A program made the translations under genes and the position numbers. 64,000 nucleotides of DNA from assembly GCF_000299875.1 (NCBI RefSeq), contig NZ_AMRK01000001.1:372001-436000 (forward strand), read 5' to 3'. Positions 47,730-57,780 of this stretch are shown here, in pieces. The notes beneath the pieces were generated by a model that was not told where the DNA came from, did not search any database, and worked only from the letters and a program-made list of their open reading frames with translations. The stretch is from Celeribacter baekdonensis B30. Its GTDB lineage: Bacteria > Pseudomonadota > Alphaproteobacteria > Rhodobacterales > Rhodobacteraceae. The first letter of the stretch is position 1; every line of letters starts with the position of its first letter.

Positions 47730-48395
47730 TCAGAAGTCAAGGTCTGCGTAATGGGATGGCGGCGGGAAACCGGGAACTTGGTCCGCCAAAAGCGACCGAA
47801 AGGCAGGACGCGATTTGATCTTCGCGTACCAATCCTTGACCACCTCATGCCGGTTCCAATCGACATCGGAAATATAGTCCAACGACGACAAATGCGCCGC
47901 CGCCGCGAAGTCGGCAAGTGTCATCGCATCACCGGCAAGCCAACGCCGACGTTCCAACAACCACGCCATGTAATCCAGATGATATTTGACCGCCTTCGCC
48001 CCAGATTTCACATTGGCAGAGACCGGATAGCCGCCCTTCATCAACTTGCGATTGACCCGCTCGTACAAAAGATTCGCGGTCACCTCACTGTGAAACTTAT
48101 CGTCGAACCATGCCACCAGCCGCCGCACCTCATAGCGACCATCAATGTCTTTGGGCATCAAGGGCGGCGCTGGATAGCGCTCTTCGAGATATTCGCAAAT
48201 CGGTGTGCTTTCAGCGAGATGCATATCGTCAATCCGCAACACCGGAACCTTGCCAGCGGGATTTCGACGCATGAAATCGGGATCGCGTTCCCAATAGCGC
48301 TCCTCGACCAGTTCAACCTCAAGCCTTTTCTCCGCCAGGCAGAGACGCACCTTGCGGCAAAACGGGGAAAGGGGGACGTGAAAAAGTCGGATCAT
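47730..48395 (-). CDS. Glutathione S-transferase family protein
   Basis: 221 residues. Thioredoxin-like domain starting MIRLFHVPLSPFCRKVRLCL AEKRL and helical domain with LAGDAMTLADFAAAAHLSSL. A Ser/Cys at the FCRKV active-site position gives a possible Cys13-type site. Partner substrates unknown. 48 bases separate it from mtgA upstream and about 40 from queG downstream, all on the same strand. Confidence 0.85.
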   Translation of the reverse strand: MIRLFHVPLSPFCRKVRLCLAEKRLEVELVEERYWERDPDFMRRNPAGKVPVLRIDDMHLAESTPICEYLEERYPAPPLMPKDIDGRYEVRRLVAWFDDKFHSEVTANLLYERVNRKLMKGGYPVSANVKSGAKAVKYHLDYMAWLLERRRWLAGDAMTLADFAAAAHLSSLDYISDVDWNRHEVVKDWYAKIKSRPAFRSLLADQVPGFPPPSHYADLDF

Positions 48396-48443
48396 ATTCG
48401 CTACTCTTGTTTTTCTTCTACTTGCCGCGATTGTGCCGTCAGT

Positions 48444-49172
48444 TCAATGGTCGAAACAAGATGCACGACCATCACGGGATATTGTCGCGGCGCCATCGAC
48501 GATCTGGGCGGCTCTCCGCCGAACAAATGGGCCAGGATTTCCGGCATCCCGGTCTTTGGGTGCGGGTAAAACGGCGGCGAGTTGGGCCGTCTGTTGCGCC
48601 GTGAGGGCCTCTGGTCCGACGCCAAAATAATGCCGCGCCGCAGCCTCAGCCCCGAAGACACCCGCATCAAATTCAGCGACATTGAGGTAGACCTCAAGGA
48701 TGCGCCTCTTGCTCCATGTCAGTTCAACAATTGGCGTGATGAGCGCTTCAAGCGCTTTACGGGACCAATTCCGCCCGTGCCACAAAAAGCTATTTTTGAC
48801 CACTTGCTGCGTGATCGTCGAGGCCCCACGTTGCCCACCCGCGTCGATCGCCGCACGAATGGCAGTCAAGTCAAACCCCCAATGGGTACAAAAATTAGCG
48901 TCCTCGGCGGCCACAACAGAGCGCGCAAGCGCCGGGGATATGCGCTCGATGGGGGTCCATTGATAGTCCACAGCTCCGCCCTGGCGGCCAGATTCGGCCA
49001 TCATATAGGGTGTGGTCGGGACGGGAAGGACGGAATAGGCCAGAATCCACAGCACCCCCAACCCTACGAACACCGCGACCAATCGCAACACCCGCCGACG
49101 AATGCGCCGAAACAGACCGGGAGCGGGGGCGGTCGTTTTTTTGCTCGATTTTTTCTGTGTCTTGCGTGCCAT
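48444..49172 (-). CDS. mtgA: Monofunctional peptidoglycan glycosyltransferase
   Basis: 242 residues from the ATG at 49172. A basic N-terminus (MARKTQKKSSKKTT) and one membrane helix (about 25-50, LVAVFVGLGVLWILAYSVL) are followed by a GT51 domain: VVAAEDANFCTHWGFDL contains the catalytic Glu, GASTITQQVVKNSFLWHGRN WSRKALEA and SKRRILEVYLNVAEF are the other motifs. It polymerises lipid II glycan strands. The protein ends soon after the GT51 domain, with no transpeptidase. Upstream starts in the same frame exist but carry no family similarity. Confidence 0.9.
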   Translation of the reverse strand: MARKTQKKSSKKTTAPAPGLFRRIRRRVLRLVAVFVGLGVLWILAYSVLPVPTTPYMMAESGRQGGAVDYQWTPIERISPALARSVVAAEDANFCTHWGFDLTAIRAAIDAGGQRGASTITQQVVKNSFLWHGRNWSRKALEALITPIVELTWSKRRILEVYLNVAEFDAGVFGAEAAARHYFGVGPEALTAQQTAQLAAVLPAPKDRDAGNPGPFVRRRAAQIVDGAATISRDGRASCFDH

Positions 49173-49230
49173 GCGGACGAGGAACCACGTGGGCCGCATT
49201 AAGGTCAAGTGGTCGGATCGACAAAACGAA

Positions 49231-49256
49231 AAAAGCCCCCGAAATCGGGGGCTTTT
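49231..49256 (-). terminator. Rho-independent terminator after gltB
   Basis: AAAAGCCCCCGA and TCGGGGGCTTTT form a near-perfect stem around a short loop, with T-runs on both strands. It lies 20 bases beyond the gltB stop and before mtgA, separating the two units. Confidence 0.85.
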
Positions 49257-49275
49257 CGCTAAGTTCGGGTCACTT

Positions 49276-52200
49276 TCACTCGGCGGGGATCGCACCTTTT
49301 TCAATGGCCAGCGGCACCGGTAGGTGGATCAACATCTCTTTCGGGCAAATCTGAAGGAAATACCCTTTTTGTTCATCCCAATGGAGCAAGATGTCCTTGG
49401 CTTTCACCGATCCGGTTTCTGCGGCGTGGCGTTCAACCAAGCCTCTGAGCTGAGTTTCCCAATGATCGACAGTGACCGGACAGGTGACCAGCGTCTCCAT
49501 ATTGATCAGATCGAGCGCAAGCCCGTCCGGGTCATAGAGATAAGCCATGCCGCCGGTCATACCGGCGCCAAAGTTTGCGCCAATGGAGCCGAGAATCACG
49601 GCCAAACCACCGGTCATATATTCACACCCGTTGGAGCCGCAGCCTTCGATCACCGCCGTGGCACCAGAGTTGCGCACAGCAAAACGTTCGCCCGCGCGCC
49701 CCGCCGCAAAGAGATAACCGTCGGTTGCGCCGTAAAGAACGGTGTTGCCAATGATCGTGTTCTCAGAAGCGACAAGCGGCGAATGCATCGGCGGACGAAC
49801 CACGACCGTGCCTCCCGACAAACCCTTGCCGACATAGTCGTTGGCGTCACCCGACACCTCGATTTTCAGACCAGGTGCCGCAAAAGCACCAAGGGACTGA
49901 CCGGCAGACCCGGTGAGTTTCACCGTCAAATGGTCTGGCTGAAGCGCATTGCGCATGCCGAATTTCGACACGATATGCGACGAGGTGCGTGTGCCGATGG
50001 TGCGGTGCGTGTTTTGCACCGCGTAAGACAGCTGCATCTTTTCGCCATCATTCAAGAAACGCGCCGCGTCGGAGACGATTTGCGCATCAAGCGTATCGGG
50101 CACCGCATTGCGCGGTTTGGAGCGATCGTAGACGATTTTGTCCGCGCCATCGACGGAGATCAAAAGCGGGTTCAGATCGAGATCGTCAAGATGCGCCGCC
50201 CCCCGCGAGACCTGCGTCAACAGATCCGCACGGCCGATCACCTCATCCAGAGAACGCGCGCCAAGAGACGCCAGCAATTCACGCACCTCCTGGGCATAGA
50301 AGGTGATGAGGTTCACAACCTTATCGGCATTGCCCGTGAACTTGGCGCGCAGCGCTTCGTCCTGGGTACAGACGCCCACCGGACAGGTGTTCGACTGACA
50401 CTGGCGGACCATGATACAGCCCATCGCGATCAATGCGGCGGTGCCGATCCCATATTCCTCGGCGCCAAGCATCGCGGCCATGACAATGTCACGCCCCGTC
50501 CGCAAACCGCCATCGGTGCGTAGCGTCACACGTTCGCGCAGATTGTTCATCGCCAAGACCTGATGCGCCTCGGTGAGGCCCATTTCCCACGGCAGACCCG
50601 CGAATTTGATCGAGGTCGCAGGCGAGGCACCCGTACCACCGTTGTGACCGGAGATCAGGATGATGTCGGCTTTCGCTTTCGCCACACCGGCGGCAATCGT
50701 GCCCACGCCAGAAGAGGCCACAAGTTTGACCGTCACTTTACAGCGCGGGTTGACCTGTTTGAGGTCATAGATGAGCTGTGCGAGGTCTTCGATCGAGTAG
50801 ATGTCGTGGTGCGGCGGCGGCGAGATCAGCGTCACGCCTTTGGTTGAATGGCGCAGTTTGGCGATCAGGTCGGTAACCTTCATACCGGGCAACTGACCGC
50901 CTTCACCGGGCTTCGCACCCTGAGCGACTTTGATCTCAAGCTCTTCGCAGGCCAACAGGTATTCGACCGTGACGCCAAAGCGCCCCGAAGCCACTTGTTT
51001 GATCTTTGCAGAGGCATTGTCCCCATTGGGTTCCGGCGTGAAATCATCCGGGGATTCGCCACCCTCACCTGAGTCGGATTTCGCGCCGATCCGGTTCATC
51101 GCGATGGAAAGCGTGCGGTGTGCCTCAGGAGACAAAGCCCCCAAAGACATGCCCGGAGTCACAAAGCGTTTGCGGATCGAGGTGATCGACTCGACCTCTT
51201 CGATCGGAACGGGTTTGCCCAGCGGTTTGAAATCCAACAGATCGCGCAGGTGAATCGGCGGATTGGACTGCATTTTTGCGGAATATTGTTTCCACATTTC
51301 ATAGGAGGCACGGTCACAGGCCGATTGCAGCATATGCATCGACTGCGCTTCCCACGCATGGGTCTCGCCCGATTTACGCGCTTTGTAAAAGCCACCGATC
51401 GGAAGCGTGTTGCCGCCCAGCCAGCCCTGTTTGTGAACCGCCAAAAGTTTCTTTTGGATACCGCCGATGCCGATGCCGGAAATCCGGCTGTGCATGCCTG
51501 GGAAAAACTCGGCGCACAGGGCACGAGACAGGCCCACGGCCTCAAAGTTCAAACCGCCGCGATAGGAGGAAATCACCGAAATCCCCATCTTGGCCATGAT
51601 TTTCAACAGACCCGCGTCCACAGCGGCACGATAACGCAAGACAGCCTCGGACAAGGTGCAATCCAACAAACCACGCTCAATACGGTCGGACAGGCTGTCC
51701 TCCGCCAGATAGGCGTTCACGATGGTCGCGCCGCAACCGATCAACACCGCAAAATAATGCGGGTCGATACATTCGGCGGAACGCACACCCAGCGAACAGA
51801 AGGTCCGCAGGCCCTTACGCGTCAACCAGCTATGCACAGCCGAGGTCGCAAGGATCATCGGCATGGCGACGTTTTTCTCGTCCTGTCCTTGATCCGTCAA
51901 AATGATGTGACCACCGCCGGAGCGCACGGCCTCTTCGGCCTCGGCACGAATCCGATCCAACCCATCGCGCAGCGCGTTCGGGCCGCCATCCACTGGGAAA
52001 GTACAGTCAATTTCCGTCATCGGCGCGTTGAAATGATCTTTCAGCGCATCGAATTGTGCGTTGCCAACGAACGGACTGTCCAACACAAGAATCTCGGTCT
52101 GTGAGCTGTCTTCATCCAGGACGTTTTTCAAGTTTCCGAACCGGGTTTTGAGCGACATGACGCGGAACTCGCGCAAGCTGTCGATCGGCGGGTTGGTAAC

Positions 52201-53811
52201 CTGAGAAAAGTTCTGTCGGAAGAAATGCGACAGCGGACGGTATTTGGTCGACAGCACGGCAGAGGGCGTGTCATCCCCCATCGACGCCAAAGCCTCTTTG
52301 CCATCTTCGGCCATCGGCGCGAGAATTTGTTCCAGTTCTTCAATCGTGTACCCGGCTGCAATCTGACGCTTTTTCAGCTCGGCACCGGTGTAGTAAGCAG
52401 TCTCGGTAATGCCAGACAGTTCGTCTTCGAGATCGTTGATCTTGCCAACCCAGTCGCCAAACGGACGGGCATTGGCCAAGCGATCCTTGATCTCAACATC
52501 GTGGTACAATTTGCCCTCGGCCATATCGACGGCCAACAATTGCCCCGGCCCAAGCGCGCCTTTCTCGACCACGGTGGCCTCATCGGTCGGCACCATACCG
52601 ACCTCGGAACCCGCGATCACAAGGCCATCCCCGGTCACGACATAGCGCATCGGACGCAGCCCGTTGCGGTCAAGACCGGCACACACCCAGCGGCCATCGG
52701 TCATCGCCAAAGCGGCCGGACCATCCCAAGGCTCCATCACGGAGTTCACATAGGAATACATGTCGCGCCATGCCTGCGGCAGTTCTTCGGCGTTTTTCGA
52801 CCACGCTTCAGGCACCAACATGGTCTTCGCCATAGGCGCCGAGCGGCCCGCACGCACCAACACTTCGAACACCGCGTCGAGGGCGGCGGAATCGGAAGCG
52901 CCTTGCGGGATGATCGGCTTGATGTCCTCGGCCATGTCGCCAAACGTCGTCGAGGCCATGCGGATTTCGTGCGACTTCATCCAGTTGGTGTTGCCGTTGA
53001 TCGTGTTGATCTCACCGTTATGCGCCAACATGCGGAACGGCTGGGCTAACCACCACTGCGGGAACGTGTTGGTGGAATAGCGTTGGTGATAAATCGCAAA
53101 GGCCGATTCAAAACGTTCGTCCATCAGGTCCGGGTAAAACACCGCAACCTGTTCGGCCAACATCATGCCTTTGTAGATGATCGAGCGGCAGGACAGCGAA
53201 CAGATGTAGAGGCTGCTAACACCTGCGGCTTGGGCGGCTTTTTCAATCCGACGGCGGATCACATAAAGCTCACGCTCAAATGTCTCTTCATCCACACCTT
53301 TGGTGTTGGAAATGAGGATTTGTTCGATCTCGGGCCGCGTCGCATTGGCCTTTTCGCCCAAACATTCGGTGTTCACCGGAACGTGCCGCCAGCCGTAAAT
53401 GTAATAGCCCATGCGGAGCACTTCGCTCTCGACGATGGTCCGACAGGTTTCCTGAGCACCAAAATCCGTGCGCGGCAAAAACACTTGGCCGACGGCCAAG
53501 AGTTCGCCATCGCGCGCTTCGTGGCCAGTGCGGCGGATTTGGTCACCAAAGAAGTGATGCGGGATCTGAACGTGAATGCCCGCGCCATCGCCGGTTTTCC
53601 CATCGGCGTCTACGGCGCCGCGGTGCCAGATCGCTTTGAGCGCGGTGATGCCGTTTTCCACAACCTTGCGGGATTTTGAGCCATCAATCGACACCACAAG
53701 ACCCACGCCACAAGAGGAGTGTTCATCCTCTTCGCGGAACAGGGAATGCTCTGTCATCCATTGGCGCTTGGCGTCTTCGCGGGCGGCCCAGTCTTGGTCA
53801 AACTTCGTCAT
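49276..53811 (-). CDS. gltB: Glutamate synthase (NADPH), large subunit
   Basis: 1,511 residues, the expected size. Converts glutamine and 2-oxoglutarate to two glutamates with GltD. A short propeptide ends before nucleophile Cys34 (EDEHSSCGVG), starting the class II amidotransferase domain (about 34-430). A central domain follows, then the FMN barrel with the 3Fe-4S cluster Cys in CIMVRQCQSNTCPVGVC, and the C-terminal GXGXG beta-helix (GGLAVILGSIGANFGAGMTG). GAAAGG lies 8 bases before the ATG. 55 bases downstream of gltD. Confidence 0.97.
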   Translation of the reverse strand: MTKFDQDWAAREDAKRQWMTEHSLFREEDEHSSCGVGLVVSIDGSKSRKVVENGITALKAIWHRGAVDADGKTGDGAGIHVQIPHHFFGDQIRRTGHEARDGELLAVGQVFLPRTDFGAQETCRTIVESEVLRMGYYIYGWRHVPVNTECLGEKANATRPEIEQILISNTKGVDEETFERELYVIRRRIEKAAQAAGVSSLYICSLSCRSIIYKGMMLAEQVAVFYPDLMDERFESAFAIYHQRYSTNTFPQWWLAQPFRMLAHNGEINTINGNTNWMKSHEIRMASTTFGDMAEDIKPIIPQGASDSAALDAVFEVLVRAGRSAPMAKTMLVPEAWSKNAEELPQAWRDMYSYVNSVMEPWDGPAALAMTDGRWVCAGLDRNGLRPMRYVVTGDGLVIAGSEVGMVPTDEATVVEKGALGPGQLLAVDMAEGKLYHDVEIKDRLANARPFGDWVGKINDLEDELSGITETAYYTGAELKKRQIAAGYTIEELEQILAPMAEDGKEALASMGDDTPSAVLSTKYRPLSHFFRQNFSQVTNPPIDSLREFRVMSLKTRFGNLKNVLDEDSSQTEILVLDSPFVGNAQFDALKDHFNAPMTEIDCTFPVDGGPNALRDGLDRIRAEAEEAVRSGGGHIILTDQGQDEKNVAMPMILATSAVHSWLTRKGLRTFCSLGVRSAECIDPHYFAVLIGCGATIVNAYLAEDSLSDRIERGLLDCTLSEAVLRYRAAVDAGLLKIMAKMGISVISSYRGGLNFEAVGLSRALCAEFFPGMHSRISGIGIGGIQKKLLAVHKQGWLGGNTLPIGGFYKARKSGETHAWEAQSMHMLQSACDRASYEMWKQYSAKMQSNPPIHLRDLLDFKPLGKPVPIEEVESITSIRKRFVTPGMSLGALSPEAHRTLSIAMNRIGAKSDSGEGGESPDDFTPEPNGDNASAKIKQVASGRFGVTVEYLLACEELEIKVAQGAKPGEGGQLPGMKVTDLIAKLRHSTKGVTLISPPPHHDIYSIEDLAQLIYDLKQVNPRCKVTVKLVASSGVGTIAAGVAKAKADIILISGHNGGTGASPATSIKFAGLPWEMGLTEAHQVLAMNNLRERVTLRTDGGLRTGRDIVMAAMLGAEEYGIGTAALIAMGCIMVRQCQSNTCPVGVCTQDEALRAKFTGNADKVVNLITFYAQEVRELLASLGARSLDEVIGRADLLTQVSRGAAHLDDLDLNPLLISVDGADKIVYDRSKPRNAVPDTLDAQIVSDAARFLNDGEKMQLSYAVQNTHRTIGTRTSSHIVSKFGMRNALQPDHLTVKLTGSAGQSLGAFAAPGLKIEVSGDANDYVGKGLSGGTVVVRPPMHSPLVASENTIIGNTVLYGATDGYLFAAGRAGERFAVRNSGATAVIEGCGSNGCEYMTGGLAVILGSIGANFGAGMTGGMAYLYDPDGLALDLINMETLVTCPVTVDHWETQLRGLVERHAAETGSVKAKDILLHWDEQKGYFLQICPKEMLIHLPVPLAIEKGAIPAE

Positions 53812-53866
53812 GTCGGATACCTTTCGGATAAAGGCGGGAGGGCGGACCCTCCTGAAAAAACTAGGA

Positions 53867-55300
53867 TTATTCAGCAGCCACAGAGACGGATTGGTCGATA
53901 TACTCGATCATCGCATCCGCCGCTTCGCGCCCATCACGGATCGCCCACACCACAAGGGAAGCGCCGCGTTGAATGTCACCACAGGCATAAACACCCGGAA
54001 GCGAGGTCACATGGGATTTAAAATCCGCCATGACGGTGCCCCAGCGCGTGACATCAAGACCCTCAACACCCCAAAGCGTGGGAAGATCTTCGGGTTCGAA
54101 ACCAAGCGCTTTGATCACCAGATCGGCGTCTTCGACGTAATCCGCACCCTCAATCACCTCGGGCGATTGACGACCAGAGGCGTCGGGTTGGCCGAGGCGC
54201 ATTTTCTGAACCATGACGCCCGAAACCGGATCGCCCGCAAAACCTTTCGGCGCAGAGAGCCAGACGAATTCGACGCCTTCTTCTTCGGCGTTTTGGGTTT
54301 CACGCTGCGAACCGGGCATGTTGGCGCGGTCACGACGATAGAGACATTTCACCGAAGTGGCCCCTTGGCGGATCGCGGTGCGGACACAGTCCATCGCGGT
54401 ATCACCGCCACCGATCACAACAACCTTTTTGTCCGCCGCATTCAATTCACCGCTTAGATAATCCTCAACCTCATCGCCAAAGGACACTTTGTTAGAGGCG
54501 GTCAGATAATCAAGCGCACGCACGATGCCGGCGGAACCAGACCCAGGACCTTTGAGATCGCGGGATTTGTAGACGCCGGTTGCGATCAGCACGGCATCAT
54601 GCTTGCCACGGATTGCATCAAAGGAAATGTCTTCGCCGACGTTGCAATTCAGCACGAATTCAACACCGCTGTCTTCGAGCTGTTTCACCCGACGCAGCAC
54701 GATGTCTTTTTCAAGTTTGAAGCCAGGGATGCCGTACATCATCAAACCGCCAGCGCGATCGGAGCGTTCGTAGACCGTCACCTTAAGACCTGCCCGGCGC
54801 AAACGATCCGCGGCCGCAAGACCACCGGGGCCAGAGCCGATGATGCCGACGCTCTCCTCGCGCTCCACAGTGGGGGCGATCATTTCGACCCAACCGTTTT
54901 CCCAAGCTGTATCGGTGATGTATTTCTCAACCGAGCCGATGGTCACAGTGCCATGGCCGGATTGTTCGATCACACAATTGCCCTCGCACAACCGGTCCTG
55001 CGGACAAATGCGACCACAAATTTCCGGGAAGGTGTTGGTGGCCTGAGACAGTTCATAAGCCTCTTTCAACCGCCCCGTTGCGGTCAGGCGCAACCAATCC
55101 GGGATGTTGTTGTGAAGCGGGCAATGGCTTTGGCAATACGGCACACCGCATTGCGAACAGCGCGACGCCTGTTCTTCGGCCTTGGCCTCCACGTACTCGC
55201 CGTAGATTTCAAGGAAATCGTCTTTACGATCCTCCGCGTCCCGCTTGGATGGCATATCCCTGCCTACGGTCACGAATTTGAGCATCGGCTCTTTCGCCAT
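53867..55300 (-). CDS. gltD: Glutamate synthase (NADPH), small subunit
   Basis: 477 residues. Supplies electrons from NADPH through FAD to GltB. N-terminal Fe-S region has CSQCGVPYCQSHC and CPQDRLCEGNC, then the FAD site GSGPGGLAAADRLRRAGLKV and the NADPH site VIGGGDTAMDCVRTA. The gene is upstream of gltB and both are on the same strand, so one operon with gltD first. The AT-rich gap with uppP upstream holds the likely promoter. Confidence 0.96.
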   Translation of the reverse strand: MAKEPMLKFVTVGRDMPSKRDAEDRKDDFLEIYGEYVEAKAEEQASRCSQCGVPYCQSHCPLHNNIPDWLRLTATGRLKEAYELSQATNTFPEICGRICPQDRLCEGNCVIEQSGHGTVTIGSVEKYITDTAWENGWVEMIAPTVEREESVGIIGSGPGGLAAADRLRRAGLKVTVYERSDRAGGLMMYGIPGFKLEKDIVLRRVKQLEDSGVEFVLNCNVGEDISFDAIRGKHDAVLIATGVYKSRDLKGPGSGSAGIVRALDYLTASNKVSFGDEVEDYLSGELNAADKKVVVIGGGDTAMDCVRTAIRQGATSVKCLYRRDRANMPGSQRETQNAEEEGVEFVWLSAPKGFAGDPVSGVMVQKMRLGQPDASGRQSPEVIEGADYVEDADLVIKALGFEPEDLPTLWGVEGLDVTRWGTVMADFKSHVTSLPGVYACGDIQRGASLVVWAIRDGREAADAMIEYIDQSVSVAAE

Positions 55301-55433
55301 GACACCACATCTCCGAATAGGTTGGTTGTGAGTTTGTGCCTAAATACGCGCAGTCGGAAAAAAAGAAAAGTCAGAAGTGCTGTCTTATTTTCTTTTCTTT
55401 TGGCCCGATCGGTCAAATTCGCGCGGAAAAATG

Positions 55434-55452
55434 ATGTATTTAGGTAATACAT
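55434..55452. promoter_or_regulatory. Inverted repeat ATGTATT-n5-AATACAT
   Basis: Perfect 7-base arms (55434-55440 and 55446-55452) around TAGGT, in the AT-rich 230-base gap between divergent gltD and uppP. The symmetry and position suit a repressor or activator site for the glutamate synthase operon, but I do not recognise the cognate regulator. Confidence 0.35.
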
Positions 55453-55529
55453 ACTGACTTATATTCAACCTTCTTATTGATAACAAATGGGTTTACGCTG
55501 CCTTAAATCTTTCCAAAGGCGCACCTCCC

Positions 55530-56336
55530 ATGTCTCTCTTTTACCTCCTCATTCTTGCGATTGTTCAAGGCATTACCGAATTCTTGCCGATTTCATCCTC
55601 CGGCCACCTGATTCTCCTGCCCCACCTGCTCGGCGCACAGGACCAAGGTCAGGCGATTGATGTCGCGGTTCACGTTGGCACACTTGGGGCGGTGATCGTC
55701 TATTTTTGGCGCGATGTACGCGAAGGCCTTTTGGGCATTCCCAGACTTGCAACCGGGCGCATCGACACCCCCGGATCGAAACTCGCCTTTCTCCTGCTCA
55801 TCGCAACCATCCCTGTCGTCCTTCTTGGCCTTGTCCTGAAAATCACCGGTCTGTCGGATCTGATGCGCTCCACCGCAGTGATCGGCTGGGCCATGCTGGT
55901 CTTTGGCATCGTGCTCTACTGGTTCGATCAAAAAGGCGCTGAAGAGAAAGTGGCGCGGGACTGGTCGATCAAAGACGCCGTGAAACTTGGCCTTTGGCAA
56001 GCGGTCGCCTTGATCCCCGGCACATCACGCTCCGGCATCACCATCACAGGCGCACGCGCCATGGGGTACAAACGCGAAGATGCCGCAAGAATTTCGATGC
56101 TGATGTCGATCCCAACGATCATAGCCTCCGGCATCTTGTTGGGCGCGGAAGTTGTCGGCCAAGCGGATTGGGCGATGATGAAAGACGCGGCCATTGGTGC
56201 AGTCTTTGCCTTTGGCGCCGCCATCCTCGCCCTGTCTCTGATGATGAAGCTTTTGAAATCCGTCAGCTTTACACCCTATGTGATCTATCGCGTGATCCTG
56301 GGTGTGGTGCTTTTGGTGGTCTCTTACAGCTCATGA
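55530..56336 (+). CDS. uppP: Undecaprenyl-diphosphatase
   Basis: 268 residues, about eight membrane helices. Dephosphorylates undecaprenyl diphosphate so that the carrier lipid can be reused for peptidoglycan and polysaccharide synthesis. The signatures GITEFLPISSSGHL and PGTSRSGITITGARAMG (catalytic Arg/Ser) are present, the first near residue 12. A bidirectional terminator follows. Confidence 0.95.
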   Translation: MSLFYLLILAIVQGITEFLPISSSGHLILLPHLLGAQDQGQAIDVAVHVGTLGAVIVYFWRDVREGLLGIPRLATGRIDTPGSKLAFLLLIATIPVVLLGLVLKITGLSDLMRSTAVIGWAMLVFGIVLYWFDQKGAEEKVARDWSIKDAVKLGLWQAVALIPGTSRSGITITGARAMGYKREDAARISMLMSIPTIIASGILLGAEVVGQADWAMMKDAAIGAVFAFGAAILALSLMMKLLKSVSFTPYVIYRVILGVVLLVVSYSS

Positions 56337-56364
56337 AAACGCGCGCCCGAATGAGCGCGCGTTT
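56337..56364. terminator. Bidirectional hairpin between uppP and the NDUFA9-like gene
   Basis: AAACGCGCGC (56337-56340 plus 56341-56346) pairs perfectly with GCGCGCGTTT (56355-56364) around CCGAATGA. It sits directly at the uppP stop and about 22 bases from the stop of the convergent gene, so it can serve both. Confidence 0.7.
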
Positions 56365-56386
56365 CAAGCCTTGCGGTTCTGATCGC

Positions 56387-57370
56387 TCAGATATTCATGT
56401 TCTTTGCGCTTTCGCGGATCGCGTCATACTGACCCGACGGGCGATAAACCCACATGTAATCCGGCAAAACAGCCTGAAGCGCGGTTGGCGCCATGCCGAG
56501 ATCAGCAAAGGTTTTTGCCCCCTCTGACACCACATTATCAACCCGAAGGTTCGCCACCTGATCGCGGGTCAAAATGCCATTGTGGAACAGGCCGCCCGTC
56601 ATGGATTGCAGCAAGGACAGCACACCGCCCATGATATTGCCGACCCAGAACGGCAGATTCAGGACCAAACGGTTGCGATGAAGCACGACAAGCATTTCGC
56701 CCATCAGCCCTTTGAGTGTGTCCACATCCGGGCCACCAAGTTCGTAAACGCCAGCATCCGCCTGACCCAAAACCGCTTTCACTGCGGCTTGCGCCACATC
56801 GTCCACATAGACCGGCTGAAATTTCGTGTTGCCGCCAACCAAGGGCAAAACAACGCTTTTCTCGGCCATTTTGCCGAAGCGGTTAAAGAACTCATCCTCC
56901 GTGCCAAAGATCACCGAAGGGCGCAGGATCACAGCTTTCGGGAAGGCAGCAAGAACCTTGGCCTCGCCTTCCGCTTTGGTGCGGGAATAGACGCTGTCCG
57001 ATTGCATGTCGGCCCCAATGGCGGACACATGAACCAACTGTTCCACAGCTTGCTCGGCAGCAATGCGCGCGATGCGTCCCGCGCCATCGGTCTGAATCGC
57101 CGCAAAAGAATTTTTGCCGCGCTCGGTCAAAACACCAACACAGTTCACAACCGCGTCCGCCCCGGCCATGGCCGCACGCACAGAAGCGTCATCACGAATG
57201 TTGCAAAAGATCGGTTCGACCTGACCTACAGCGCCGTAAGGTTTTACATAAAGCGACTCGTTGGGGCGACGAACCGCGACACGCACACGCCAGCCCTCCT
57301 TTGCCATACGACGGGCGATATACCGCCCGACAAAGCCAGCGCCGCCATAGATGGTGACCAGTTTCGTCAT
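56387..57370 (-). CDS. Complex I NDUFA9 subunit-like NAD(P)-binding protein
   Basis: 327 residues from the ATG at 57370 (TTGGAG 6 bases upstream). An atypical SDR: dinucleotide site VTIYGGAGFVGRYIARRMAK near the N-terminus, then VVNCVGVLTERGKNSFAAIQ and AVILRPSVIFGTEDEFFNRF. This is the family of mitochondrial complex I subunit NDUFA9 and its alphaproteobacterial relatives. Its bacterial role may be in complex I stability or quinone-related chemistry; it is not part of a nuo operon here. Confidence 0.85.
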   Translation of the reverse strand: MTKLVTIYGGAGFVGRYIARRMAKEGWRVRVAVRRPNESLYVKPYGAVGQVEPIFCNIRDDASVRAAMAGADAVVNCVGVLTERGKNSFAAIQTDGAGRIARIAAEQAVEQLVHVSAIGADMQSDSVYSRTKAEGEAKVLAAFPKAVILRPSVIFGTEDEFFNRFGKMAEKSVVLPLVGGNTKFQPVYVDDVAQAAVKAVLGQADAGVYELGGPDVDTLKGLMGEMLVVLHRNRLVLNLPFWVGNIMGGVLSLLQSMTGGLFHNGILTRDQVANLRVDNVVSEGAKTFADLGMAPTALQAVLPDYMWVYRPSGQYDAIRESAKNMNI

Positions 57371-57511
57371 CTGCATCTCCAATGCCAATTACCGCTTTTC
57401 TTTAGCTTTTAGAGCGGAAATGAACAAGACGCTATTGCTGTTCCACAAATCCTTTAAAATCGTCGTTGACAGTGCCCTTCAGGCCCATTACATCGCGGCT
57501 CTACGACACCT

Positions 57512-57598
57512 GCCCAGGTGGCGGAATTGGTAGACGCGCTAGCTTCAGGTGCTAGTATTGGCAACGATGTGGAGGTTCGAGTCCTCTCCTGGGCACCA
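57512..57598 (+). tRNA. tRNA-Leu (anticodon CAG)
   Basis: 87 bases with encoded CCA. Acceptor GCCCAGG/CCTGGGC, the long variable arm of Leu tRNAs (TATTGGCAACGATGT), anticodon loop TTCAGGT with CAG, and T-arm GGAGGTTCGAGTCCTCTCC. A hairpin begins two bases after its end. Confidence 0.97.
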
Positions 57599-57599
57599 C

Positions 57600-57619
57600 C
57601 ACTTTCCGATGGGAAAGTG
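57600..57619 (+). terminator. Hairpin after tRNA-Leu
   Basis: CACTTTCC and GGAAAGTG pair around GATG directly after the tRNA 3' end, followed by a weak T-containing stretch. Likely processing or termination signal. Confidence 0.5.
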
Positions 57620-57780
57620 TCGATCTAACTCAAAATCAACTCGGTACTGGCCGGATCATCCAAACTTCTTTGGCCGGACCAAACCACTTTCCCGACATCA
57701 AAGAGTGCGATCTCTTGCCCCGGATGGGCAGAATGCGTATTGACAGGCGACAGCCAGATTTAGCGCAAAGGCCCCTCTCC

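Noticed and set aside
57670-57780. Earlier start for the ribonuclease D gene
   Set aside because: The added 37 residues have no family similarity, and the ATG at 57781 begins the conserved domain.
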